Of a DNA stretch of 13,512 nucleotides, positions 1 to 6,534 are shown piece by piece (within the stretch, counting starts at the first letter, position 1; each line of letters begins with the position of its first letter). The translations under genes and the position numbers were made by a program. Where the stretch lies: contig JAACDY010000136.1 in the NCBI GenBank assembly GCA_009936675.1, positions 1 through 13,512 on the forward strand, in the 5' to 3' direction. The notes beneath the pieces were generated by a model that saw only the letters and a program-made list of their open reading frames with translations, had not been told where the DNA came from and searched no databases. Source of the stretch: Bacteroidota bacterium. GTDB lineage: Bacteria > Bacteroidota > Bacteroidia > Flavobacteriales > Flavobacteriaceae.

Positions 1-129
1 GACGAATATTCTCCCACCCTCCACGTCATTATGGCCATTCCCTTTTTGAGTATTTTGATTTTGAGTCTCTCTTTAAGCTACTTCAGTTTTTTGGGTCTTA
101 TAAATAAAATTAAATTTTGGAAATCATGA
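1..129 (+). CDS. TRAP transporter small permease (DctQ-like), C-terminal fragment
   Basis: The reading frame is open from the left edge and stops at TGA 127-129, giving 42 residues. They contain one strongly hydrophobic segment (starting MAIPFLSILILSLSLSYF) followed by a short basic tail (NKIKFWKS). This is how the last membrane helix of a TRAP small permease ends. The main support is position: the stop codon overlaps the start of a clear DctM by the ATGA arrangement, and dctQ normally precedes dctM. DctQ forms the small membrane subunit that partners DctM in the secondary transporter. The N-terminal part, and any DctP binding protein, lie outside the window. The fragment is too short to identify by sequence alone. 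Confidence 0.72.
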   Translation, partial: DEYSPTLHVIMAIPFLSILILSLSLSYFSFLGLINKIKFWKS

Positions 130-1400
130 TCCTGTTGCTAATCACTGTTTTTGTTGTTTGTCTTTGCTTCCGTTTTCCGATTGCATTTTCTTTGGGTTTG
201 TCCTGTTTGGTTTACTTTTTTTTCAAAGGCACTCCACTGGTGGTTGTTCCTCTAAAGATGTATGCAGGTATTGACGTTTTTGTTTTACTGAGCATCCCCG
301 GTTTTATTATTGCGGGTAATCTTATGAACCAAGGAGGGCTGACCGATAAAATCATTAATTTTTGCAACCATCTTTTGGGGCATGTCAGGGGAGGACTTTC
401 CTATGTCAACATCAGTGCTTCCATGCTATTTGCTGGCATTTCTGGTACTGCCATTTCCGATACGGCCAGTTTGGGGGCTGTGATGATTCCCGCCATGAAA
501 AAAGAAGGATACGACAGTGATTTTTCTTGTGCCATCACTGCTGCCTCCTCAACCGTAGGACCCATTATCCCTCCCAGTTTACCCATGATCATTGCCGCTA
601 CATTGAGCGGTCTGTCGGTAGGGAAACTTTTTCTCGCTGGGGCCATCCCTGGACTACTACTAGGCTTGGGATTGATGTTGGTTGCCTATTTTGTCGCCAA
701 AAAAAAGAACTACCCCAAACATAAGAAAAGTTCCTTAATGCAAATTCTCAAAAGCTTTACCGACACTTTTTGGGCTTTATTGATGACCATGATCATTCTA
801 TTTGGCATCATTGGTGGTGTGTTTACCCCCACCGAGGCTTCAGTCGTAGCCGTACTTTACGCCCTGTTTATCGGGACATTTGTCTATAAAAAACTCAACC
901 TCAAAAATATTTCTGTGGTCATTTTGGATTCCATGAAAACCACTGCTTCACTGATGATATTGGTTGGTTTTGCCAATCTATTTGGATTCATCCTCATTAC
1001 CGAACAGATACCCCAACGTATATCCGAACAGATTCTGTTATGGACTACCAACAAATACGCTGTTCTTTTATTGATCAATTTATTATTGATTTTGGTCGGT
1101 ACTTTTATGGAAACCATCGCCGCCCTATTGATATTATTTCCAATACTGCTCAAGGTTGCCATAGAGGTAGATGTTGAACCCATTCACTTTACGGTCATTG
1201 CCGTTCTGAATTTAATCATAGGACTAACAACCCCTCCGGTAGGGGTGTGTTTGTTTGTGGCCTCTAGTATTGGAAAAACCTCCATTGGAAAAGTCAGCAG
1301 GGCTGGCTTGCCTTTTTTGGCGGTCAGTCTTTTGGTCTTGGTCTTGGTATCCCTTTTTCCCGAGCTCTCCCTTTTCCTTCCCAAATTGATTATGGATTAA
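126..1400 (+). CDS. dctM: TRAP transporter large permease (DctM family)
   Basis: This is the 12-helix large subunit of a tripartite ATP-independent periplasmic transporter, the part that carries substrate with Na+ across the inner membrane. The protein is 424 aa, normal for the family, and is hydrophobic throughout. Family hallmarks are visible: SGTAISDTASLGAVMIPAM near residues 106-124, GPIIPPS at 145-151, GGVFTPTEAS in the middle, and TTPPVGVCLF near the C-terminal end. A frame extension to a TTG at 117 is possible, but ATG 126 is preferred because it gives the 4-base ATGA overlap with the upstream small permease gene and so translational coupling. Substrate cannot be read from the permease; C4-dicarboxylates or sugar acids are the usual choices. 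The gene is followed by 319 bases without a gene. Confidence 0.95.
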   Translation: MILLLITVFVVCLCFRFPIAFSLGLSCLVYFFFKGTPLVVVPLKMYAGIDVFVLLSIPGFIIAGNLMNQGGLTDKIINFCNHLLGHVRGGLSYVNISASMLFAGISGTAISDTASLGAVMIPAMKKEGYDSDFSCAITAASSTVGPIIPPSLPMIIAATLSGLSVGKLFLAGAIPGLLLGLGLMLVAYFVAKKKNYPKHKKSSLMQILKSFTDTFWALLMTMIILFGIIGGVFTPTEASVVAVLYALFIGTFVYKKLNLKNISVVILDSMKTTASLMILVGFANLFGFILITEQIPQRISEQILLWTTNKYAVLLLINLLLILVGTFMETIAALLILFPILLKVAIEVDVEPIHFTVIAVLNLIIGLTTPPVGVCLFVASSIGKTSIGKVSRAGLPFLAVSLLVLVLVSLFPELSLFLPKLIMD

Positions 1401-1719
1401 GGAGCGACTCTATTTTTGGAAATACAATTTTGGAGGGGTAAATAGTGTAATTCATAAAAATTAATAATTATAGTAAATAAGCACAGATACAGAAAAACTG
1501 TTTGAGACTGTTTTTATTGGAATTACGGTTATTTTTAAACAAAATATTTTGATATTTCCCTAAAATAGAACAACTTAGAGTGCCCTTAACTTTTATTATG
1601 CCATTTTCAGCCCCGTCCAACAATTTCCAAATCATAAACCAAAACTATTTTTTTAACTCATATAATTCCCCAGAGGTTTTATTTCCTCATGCCTAATTAC
1701 CAAATAGAATAAATCATCA
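1401..1719. other. AT-rich intergenic region without a gene
   Basis: This 319-base gap separates the TRAP transporter from the lipoprotein gene. It is very AT-rich and has stops in all frames. I see no convincing terminator, tRNA or good TAnnTTTG promoter. Short self-complementary pieces are present (ACAG-AAAAA-CTGT near 1491, AAAATATTTT near 1541), but they are too short to claim as functional. Confidence 0.6.
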
Positions 1720-2262
1720 ATGAAAAAATTAAATTCCTGCCTTTTATTCGTTATTGCTTTGTTGACCATTCATTGTTCAGATGAAGACGAACCCGAAACT
1801 TTTTTAGAACGATTCGACAAGGTATATTTTGTCCATCAGGACGAGACCTACAGTCGCAGTATTACTCAGTTCAATAACGATACTTTTTTTTATAAAAGTT
1901 ATACCCTGAAAGTCAACTTTGACGCCTCAGGAGAACGCTCGGATTGTTTTGAATATTCCTTTGCAGTAAGAGAAGGAGAAAAGGAAACTTTTGTTTGGGC
2001 TGACGGAACTTTTGACACCAGACCGACAGCAACTAAAATAGAAGAAAACAGCCAAAACAAATTCATTTTTACTTACTATCTTCCGGAAACTTTTTCCGAA
2101 GACCTTCCCAAACATCAGGTCAGGGTCACTTTTTCCTATGATGAAACCACAGGCGAACTTAGAGAAACCGCCTATTACAGCGTAAGCGATAGCGAACTCG
2201 AAGGAACCCTTTTGGTCTTGGATACAGACAAAAACCCCGATCTTTTTTGCGATAATCCATAA
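1720..2262 (+). CDS. Surface-type lipoprotein of unknown function
   Basis: The product is 180 aa. It begins MKKLNSCLLFVIALLTIHC, a lysine-rich start, a hydrophobic stretch and then Cys19. The lipobox ending I-H-C is loose by proteobacterial standards but is tolerated in Bacteroidota. Directly after the cysteine comes SDEDEPE, an acidic run that matches the lipoprotein export signal sending Bacteroidota lipoproteins to the outer face of the outer membrane. The rest is soluble and rich in aromatic, acidic and Thr residues, with alternating patterns that suggest a beta fold. Two more cysteines (C76, C177) could form a disulfide. I recognise no family. It stands alone, with long gaps on both sides and an IS remnant downstream, so context gives no role. 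Confidence 0.85.
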   Translation: MKKLNSCLLFVIALLTIHCSDEDEPETFLERFDKVYFVHQDETYSRSITQFNNDTFFYKSYTLKVNFDASGERSDCFEYSFAVREGEKETFVWADGTFDTRPTATKIEENSQNKFIFTYYLPETFSEDLPKHQVRVTFSYDETTGELRETAYYSVSDSELEGTLLVLDTDKNPDLFCDNP

Positions 2263-2363
2263 ATCTTCTCCCATTACCATAAGATCACGGGTCAAGCGTT
2301 TTGGGGTAATGCTCCAAACACAGATATTTTTCTTTTAATAATTTAATAGTCACTGAAAATACA

Positions 2364-2380
2364 GGGTTTGTAGCCTATTT
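2364..2380 (+). repeat. Left terminal inverted repeat of the IS1 remnant
   Basis: The sequence GGGTTTGTAGCCTATTT lies 15 bases before the first transposase ATG. It aligns with the reverse complement of 3019-3033 (GCGTTGTAGCTATTT) if one extra C and one extra T on this side are allowed. IS1-family ends are imperfect inverted repeats of about this size. Confidence 0.65.
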
Positions 2381-2394
2381 AAGATTTTATTTTT

Positions 2395-3012
2395 ATGCCC
2401 ATTTCTACCCCCAAACAAAAATACCAACCTGCTACGGGACTAAAATTGTCCAAAATCAACCCACAAGTTTCAGATACGGATATCATTCAACTCAAATGTC
2501 GCCATTGCCAAGCCACGGGCGTAACAGAAACCCAAAGCCATACGCTCGACTTTGTGGGTCGTATCACCCACAACGTTGATCTAACGAATCAAAAAAATCG
2601 CTGCTCAAATCAAAGAACCTGTTTTGGCCAAAGGCAAAACCTATGAAGTAGATGAACTGCGGACTTTTGTAAAAAAAAAGGAAAGTTGATATGGGTGGTC
2701 AGTGCCTATTGCAGAGAAAGTAAGGAAATCGTTCGTTTAAGTGTGGGGCCTCGAACCTACAATACCTTAAATCGGGTTTTGATTTCATTACAGTTGTCGG
2801 AAAGTAAAGAGATTTATACGGATCAACTCAAACACTGCCGTTTTTTGATTGAAAAGAACATCCACAGTACCAAACCAAGAATGACCAATCATCTGGAAGG
2901 CATGCATTTGAATTTACGTACCCATCTCAAACGACTCCACCGACGTAGTATTGGTTTTAGTCAATCTGTGGTAATGCTGACATCCATTTTAAAAATTTAC
3001 TTGTGGAGATAA
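2395..3012 (+). pseudogene. IS1-family DDE transposase, disrupted
   Basis: The C-terminal two thirds are unmistakable IS1 transposase: VDELRTFV carrying the first Asp (codon 2651-2653), IYTDQLKHC with the second Asp (2821-2823), and NHLEGMHLNLRTHLKRLHRRS with the Glu (2896-2898), then a SFSKS-like stretch (GFSQSV). All three catalytic residues survive. The reading frame does not. The start (ATG 2395, with a lone zinc-finger half CRHC) is in frame 1. The helix-turn-helix (VSPTTLI-stop-RIKKIA) and first Asp are in frame 2 with a TAA at 2582-2584. After the nine-A run 2671-2679 the code returns to frame 1 and stops at 3010-3012. The second zinc-finger Cys pair and the linker to the HTH are missing, so an internal deletion is likely. 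No intact transposase can be made without several recoding events. Confidence 0.88.
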
Positions 3013-3018
3013 TAAATG

Positions 3019-3033
3019 AAATAGCTACAACGC
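3019..3033 (-). repeat. Right terminal inverted repeat of the IS1 remnant
   Basis: The sequence AAATAGCTACAACGC begins 6 bases after the transposase stop codon. Its reverse complement matches the left end at 2364-2380. This fixes the right boundary of the element about 45 bases before the end of the minus-strand gene at 3079. Confidence 0.65.
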
Positions 3034-3078
3034 ATTAAAAACACCAAGCAAATTAGGACTTCGGCGAGATTATGGGAG

Positions 3079-3267
3079 CTAAATCGCCCGATTCTTAGGC
3101 TTTTTGTTGGGGATTCTACCAAAATTTCCGGAACCATCGTAGTCAACAGTATCCGTCTCAATTTTGGTACGCCTATTCGCCTTGCTTTCTTTATTGTTGA
3201 AAAAGATGCCCAATAAAAAAAGAAAGAATACAATGAGGCCTATGGCAAAAATGATGGAAACACTCAT
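3079..3267 (-). CDS. 62-aa single-pass membrane protein, third gene of the coupled group
   Basis: The protein starts MSVSIIFAIGLIVFFLFLLGIFF, one transmembrane helix at the very N terminus (residues 3-23). A polar, basic tail of about 40 residues follows, rich in Lys, Arg, Asn and Asp, with a small acidic centre (ETDTVDYDGSG). The frame could be extended upstream to 3363, but that extension is the antisense of nothing useful and overlaps the preceding gene. ATG 3265-3267 is chosen because it shares one base with the upstream stop (TAATG), the usual coupling arrangement. No family is recognised. With the helix first and no signal cleavage site, the tail's side of the membrane cannot be told safely. 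It ends 45 bases from the IS1 right end. Confidence 0.7.
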   Translation of the reverse strand: MSVSIIFAIGLIVFFLFLLGIFFNNKESKANRRTKIETDTVDYDGSGNFGRIPNKKPKNRAI

Positions 3268-3428
3268 TATTTGGTAATTTGTTTGATGTAGGCTCCTGCA
3301 GCCAAAATTGAGGGCACCCAAATGCCCACATATAGTCCTTCCGCCTGTTGACCGTTGAACCATAAGTAAACTGAAAATAGAAAGCTTACAAAGGCAGCTG
3401 CTAGAATCAGATAGTCAGACCGTTTCAT
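3267..3428 (-). CDS. 53-aa two-helix membrane microprotein, second gene of the coupled group
   Basis: Reading the minus strand from ATG 3426-3428 gives 53 residues ending at TAA 3267-3269. The protein begins MKRSDYLILAAAFVSFLFSVYLWF. A hydrophilic turn (NGQQAEG) separates the first helix (about 6-24) from a second (about 32-48, LYVGIWVPSILAAGAYI), and the tail is KQITK. The ATG overlaps the TGA of the upstream tandem-domain gene (ATGA) and the stop overlaps the next start (TAATG). Both overlaps, plus a clean two-helix hairpin with basic ends, support a real gene despite its size. I associate small proteins of this kind with the neighbourhood of rseP in Flavobacteriia, but function is unknown. 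Likely inner-membrane. Confidence 0.72.
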   Translation of the reverse strand: MKRSDYLILAAAFVSFLFSVYLWFNGQQAEGLYVGIWVPSILAAGAYIKQITK

Positions 3429-4288
3429 TGTTGATCGGTTTTTTTGGCCCTAAAGAATTCCTCATCGGCTTCTATCCAGACAAAATCGCTGGTCACTTTT
3501 TCGGTTTTAGGATTGTAAAAAACCTCCAGATATTTGAGTCTTTTGACATCCTTCACCTTGACCTGTGCAACAAAGTTATGGTGATGAAACTTATCAAAAG
3601 GGCTGATAAATGAAGTGTAGGAATCCCAAATGATATTACGAGTATATTCTACATTATTGAAGTTTGACTTTACAAAAGCCCGAATGGCCTTGTTGATCTC
3701 TTTAACATTAATAGGAACAATTTCGCTATCCTTGAGATTTTTCTGCTCCATTATATCGAGAAATCCTTGGTGTTCAGAAACGAAATCATCCAATCCTGGT
3801 TTTTGTTCTTGGTTGGAGATGCCCAGTTCAATCAAGTCTGCGGAATTGTCTTTCTTCTCCTCTTTTTCGTCGATTAAATAAAACTCTTCGTCTTCCGGTA
3901 TCCATTCAAAATCTCCTTTCACTTTTTTTACAAATGGGTTGTACATCACCTCCACATATTTCAAACGTTCCAAATCGTTGACTTTTACCTGTGCAATAAA
4001 CGTATGGTAGTGATAAATATCGGAAGGACTCAAAAAGGTTTTGTAAGAATCCCAAATGATATTTCGGGTGAACTCTACAATCTCTGGGTAGCGCTCCTCG
4101 ACAAAAAAACGAATCTTTTTATTGATTTCTTTGATGTTTATGGGCGTAATCTCCCCGGCTTCATTTTCTTCAAAACCTTGGTGCTCAACGATAAAATCTT
4201 CGATTTTGACACGTTGTACTTGAGCGGAAACCGCAATGCTACAAACCAAAGCTAATGAGATGAACAAAGAAAAGATGCTAAACTTCAT
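3425..4288 (-). CDS. Secreted protein with two tandem copies of an unrecognised domain
   Basis: The product is 287 aa. Residues 1-22 form a Sec signal peptide (MKFSIFSLFISLALVCSIAVSA, cleavage probably before Q23). The mature part is two copies of a domain of about 110 residues, at 28-138 and 165-279, joined by an acidic and Lys-rich linker. Shared words include EHQGF, PIN(I/V)KEINK, TRNIIWDSY, (F/V)AQVKV, RLKY(V/L)EV and a closing DF(E/V)WI-(P/E)-(E/A)DEEF. Both copies have a His-rich spot (IYHYHTF, KFHHHNF). There are no cysteines after the signal peptide and no further membrane helix, so it is probably periplasmic. It starts 68 bases after the rseP stop and its own stop overlaps the next ATG. 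I know no named family for this domain; metal or protein binding are only guesses. Confidence 0.88.
   Translation of the reverse strand: MKFSIFSLFISLALVCSIAVSAQVQRVKIEDFIVEHQGFEENEAGEITPINIKEINKKIRFFVEERYPEIVEFTRNIIWDSYKTFLSPSDIYHYHTFIAQVKVNDLERLKYVEVMYNPFVKKVKGDFEWIPEDEEFYLIDEKEEKKDNSADLIELGISNQEQKPGLDDFVSEHQGFLDIMEQKNLKDSEIVPINVKEINKAIRAFVKSNFNNVEYTRNIIWDSYTSFISPFDKFHHHNFVAQVKVKDVKRLKYLEVFYNPKTEKVTSDFVWIEADEEFFRAKKTDQQ
3452..3796 (-). repeat. Domain copy 2 of the tandem-domain secreted protein
   Basis: This covers residues 165-279 of the protein encoded at 3425-4288. It aligns with copy 1 over its whole length, with about five extra residues near its start (between EHQGF and PINVKEINK). 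At DNA level the word GAATCCCAAATGATATT occurs in both copies (3621-3637 and 4047-4063), 426 bases or 142 codons apart. Confidence 0.85.
3875..4207 (-). repeat. Domain copy 1 of the tandem-domain secreted protein
   Basis: This covers residues 28-138, immediately after the signal peptide. The alignment with copy 2 is strongest over TRNIIWDSY and the RLKY-EV-YNP stretch. Most third-codon positions differ between copies, so the duplication is old rather than a recent slip. Confidence 0.85.
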
Positions 4289-4356
4289 AATAAATGACGT
4301 TTTTTAATTTTTATAAATATAGTAAATATCAAAATGAGTTGCCGAAATCGCCTAAT

Positions 4357-5673
4357 TTAATTGGACAAAAAACGGAAGAGATCATTCCCATTGGCATAAA
4401 TAACCAAGGCCAACAGTAAGAAAAATCCTAGCATTTGGGCATACTCCATAAACTTGTCATTCGGTTTTCTGCCACTGATCATTTCATACAACAGAAACAT
4501 CACGTGACCCCCATCTAGAGCGGGAATGGGCAGTAAATTCATAAAAGCCAGAATGATTGAGATAAGAGCCGTACTGGCCCAAAAGGCTCTCCAGTCCCAT
4601 GAGTCGGGGAAAAGACTTCCAATCGCTCCAAAGCCACCCAATTGGGAAGCTCCTTTTTTGGTAAAAACATATTTGAATTGTGCCACATAATCGTAAAGCG
4701 TCCAATAGCCATAGCTAAAACCTTCCACAATACTTTCTCCCAAACTCAGTTCTACTTGACTGATCTTGATCGAACTTCGGGGGAAGATTCCCATCTTACC
4801 ATCGGCATCCAGCCTCAGGCTCAAGGTATCCTTGTCGCGGCCTCGTTCCACTACATATTGTACCGTTTGATCGGCCCTATCACTGTTAAATTCTCTCAAT
4901 TGACCCCAATCCTCAATGACAATATTGTTAGCAGCGATTATTTGATCGCCGGCTTTGAATCCAGCTTTGTATGCATTTTCATTGGTCAAAACACTGTCAA
5001 TTTCAGCAGGAAAACGTGGATACAAAATACTCATTTGACCTGAGCTAAACATACGGTCTCCAATATTTTCTGGGATGGCCAGGGTGACTTTGCGACCATT
5101 GGAACGTTCCACTTCAACCTCTTGGACAGATCGAATCAATAACATTTTGTTAATGTCAAGAGACACTTCTAGGGGTTTGCCATCTACTGTTAAAATTTGA
5201 TCACCTTTTTCAAAACCGATTTCTTTGGCTAAAGGCGAAACCCCCATGCCCAAGGGCATAGCACTGTTGGGTAAAGTATTTTTACCCCAAACAAAGAGGA
5301 TCATCATATAGATAAGAAAGCCTAGAATCAAATTGACGGTTACTCCACCCAGCATGATGATCAATCGCTGCCAAGCGGGTTTGGTTCGGAATTCCCAAGG
5401 TTGTGGAGGTTGTTCCATCTGTTCCTTATCCATACTCTCGTCGATCATTCCCGATATTTTGACATAGCCTCCCAAGGGTAGCCAACCGATCCCATAAACC
5501 GTATCTCCAAATTTCCTTTTGAACAAAGCAAATTTGACATCGAAGAAGAGAAAAAACTTCTCCACACGGGTTTTAAAGATTTTGGCAGGGATAAAATGAC
5601 CCAACTCGTGTAAAACAATAAGGATAGACAAGCTGAGTAGCAGTTGAATGCCTTTCATTACCATAGGTTCCAT
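4357..5673 (-). CDS. rseP: RIP site-2 metalloprotease RseP
   Basis: This is a membrane-embedded zinc protease that cuts membrane proteins within the bilayer, classically anti-sigma factors and leftover signal peptides. The 438-aa protein has the zinc motif HELGH at residues 22-26 in the first helix, the conserved WLPLGGYV loop (64-71), the second zinc-site motif NLLPIPALDGGH at 379-390, and helices at the C terminus. Between them are two PDZ domains, about 143-200 (ending of the first marked by GDQILTVDGKPL at 157-168) and about 222-296 (AGFKAGDQIIAANN at 237-250). Several ATGs lie close together (residues 1, 4 and 6); ATG 5671-5673 is taken as it sits 21 bases after a -7 element. No anti-sigma or sigma gene, and no dxr, is present beside it. 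It is divergent from the SCO gene and probably co-transcribed with the secreted protein downstream. Confidence 0.96.
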   Translation of the reverse strand: MEPMVMKGIQLLLSLSILIVLHELGHFIPAKIFKTRVEKFFLFFDVKFALFKRKFGDTVYGIGWLPLGGYVKISGMIDESMDKEQMEQPPQPWEFRTKPAWQRLIIMLGGVTVNLILGFLIYMMILFVWGKNTLPNSAMPLGMGVSPLAKEIGFEKGDQILTVDGKPLEVSLDINKMLLIRSVQEVEVERSNGRKVTLAIPENIGDRMFSSGQMSILYPRFPAEIDSVLTNENAYKAGFKAGDQIIAANNIVIEDWGQLREFNSDRADQTVQYVVERGRDKDTLSLRLDADGKMGIFPRSSIKISQVELSLGESIVEGFSYGYWTLYDYVAQFKYVFTKKGASQLGGFGAIGSLFPDSWDWRAFWASTALISIILAFMNLLPIPALDGGHVMFLLYEMISGRKPNDKFMEYAQMLGFFLLLALVIYANGNDLFRFLSN

Positions 5674-5694
5674 AGCACATCAATTTTTGGACAC

Positions 5695-5702
5695 CAAAAA
5701 TA
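5695..5702 (-). promoter_or_regulatory. Candidate -7 promoter element for rseP
   Basis: On the minus strand the sequence reads TATTTTTG, a match to the Bacteroidota TAnnTTTG element, ending 21 bases before the rseP ATG. A good -33 TTTG at proper distance is not visible, so this is a moderate call. Confidence 0.45.
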
Positions 5703-5774
5703 GTACTTTTAGCCACATTCCAGTCCCATTTCGACAAAAACCTTTAGCGATAAATTTTTGTATTTTTTATGACT

Positions 5775-5782
5775 TATCTTTG
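5775..5782 (+). promoter_or_regulatory. Candidate -7 promoter element for the SCO gene
   Basis: TATCTTTG matches TAnnTTTG exactly and ends 7 bases before ATG 5790. Transcription would begin at or next to that ATG, giving a leaderless or almost leaderless mRNA. A TTTG at 5757-5760 lies upstream but is closer (14 bases) than the usual -33 spacing. The element falls inside the longer reading frame from 5769, which argues for the later start. Confidence 0.45.
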
Positions 5783-5789
5783 TATAAAC

Positions 5790-6464
5790 ATGGGCATATT
5801 AAATAAATATAGAAAATTTCTAGGGATATTTGCAGTCGTTTCGGCCATCATATTAATGTTGTTTTACGATGCTTTATTACCCGCCAAAAGATTACCGGTT
5901 TTCCAACCAGCTATGGTCAATTTTGAATTGGTGGACAGCACCATTCAACATCAAAAAAAGTTCCATCGCATTGCAGATTTTTCTCTTACCAACCAAAATG
6001 GTAAGACCATAACCCAAAACGACTTCAGAGAGAAAATCTATGTGGCAGATTTCTTTTTTACCACTTGTCCCACCATCTGTATAGCCATGACAGATAACCT
6101 GCTGAAAGTCCAGAAAAAAATAAAAAACAATCCCAATGTGATGCTACTGTCTCATTCGGTTACCCCTAAAATTGACTCCGTAGCTCAACTCAAAAAATAC
6201 GCCCTCGAAAAGGGAGTGATCGATCAAAAATGGCATTTGGTCACGGGCGACAAAAAAGTGATCTATGAATTGGCCAGAAAATCCTATCTGGCGGTCAAGG
6301 AAGACGGAGACGGTGGGCCTTTTGACATGATCCACACCGAAAATTTCATCCTGGTCGATCCCGACCGCAGGGTCAGAGGCTTTTATGATGGTACAGATCT
6401 CAAAGAGATTCAAAGACTATTGGAGGAGTTGGAAATTTTGATCCAAGAATATTTTCCCTCCTAA
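5790..6464 (+). CDS. SCO1/SenC family copper chaperone
   Basis: SCO proteins deliver copper to, or reduce cysteines of, the CuA site of cytochrome c oxidase from the outer face of the inner membrane. From ATG 5790 the protein is 224 aa. It has an N-terminal anchor helix (about 11-30), then a thioredoxin-like domain with the copper motif CPTIC (C93, C97) in DFFFTTCPTIC and the third ligand His182 in MIHTENFILVD. An earlier ATG at 5769 would add seven residues (MTYLCIN); it is rejected because a TATCTTTG promoter element lies within that stretch and the later start keeps a normal short basic N-tail. The gene is divergent from rseP and 70 bases upstream of feoA, in the same direction. No oxidase gene is in the window. 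Confidence 0.93.
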   Translation: MGILNKYRKFLGIFAVVSAIILMLFYDALLPAKRLPVFQPAMVNFELVDSTIQHQKKFHRIADFSLTNQNGKTITQNDFREKIYVADFFFTTCPTICIAMTDNLLKVQKKIKNNPNVMLLSHSVTPKIDSVAQLKKYALEKGVIDQKWHLVTGDKKVIYELARKSYLAVKEDGDGGPFDMIHTENFILVDPDRRVRGFYDGTDLKEIQRLLEELEILIQEYFPS

Positions 6465-6503
6465 ATTAACCGCACTTTCTCAGGCCAAATTGACCAAAAT
6501 TTA

Positions 6504-6511
6504 TAATTTTG
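6504..6511 (+). promoter_or_regulatory. Candidate -7 promoter element for the feo operon
   Basis: TAATTTTG matches TAnnTTTG and ends 23 bases before the feoA ATG, in the 70-base gap after the SCO gene. It suggests feo can be transcribed on its own. No good -33 element and no convincing Fur box was found nearby. Confidence 0.42.
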
Positions 6512-6534
6512 TTTTTTTAAAATCATTCTAAATA

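Larger units (their letters stand above)
2364..3033 (+). mobile_element. Decayed IS1-family insertion sequence
   Basis: The element spans about 670 bases between imperfect terminal inverted repeats, left GGGTTTGTAGCCTATTT (2364-2380) and right AAATAGCTACAACGC (3019-3033). The two share GTAGC and TATTT, with one extra C on the left. Between them lies a broken IS1-type DDE transposase on the plus strand. A typical IS1 is about 770 bp; the shortfall fits the missing stretch between zinc finger and helix-turn-helix in the transposase. Flanking sequences (AAAATACA on the left, AAAAACA on the right) are similar but not an exact target duplication. The element sits between the lipoprotein gene and the 3' end of the minus-strand rseP-linked gene group and interrupts neither. 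Confidence 0.8.

Noticed and set aside
1486..1520. Hairpin near ACAGAAAAACTGT with following TTTTT as a terminator for dctM
   Set aside because: The stem is only 4 bp and the T run lies away from it.
1927..2295. 122-aa open frame on the minus strand opposite the lipoprotein gene
   Set aside because: It is an antisense shadow: its sequence mirrors the lipoprotein gene, which has a convincing signal peptide and export signal. It has no recognisable domain and overlaps almost the whole gene.
3268..3363. Upstream extension of the 62-aa membrane protein to give 94 aa
   Set aside because: The extra residues come from reading the 53-aa gene in another frame, and they place the hydrophobic helix in the middle. 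The TAATG overlap supports the start at 3267.
4642..5043. 133-aa open frame on the plus strand inside rseP
   Set aside because: It is the complement of the PDZ-coding part of rseP, where the minus-strand protein is clearly real.
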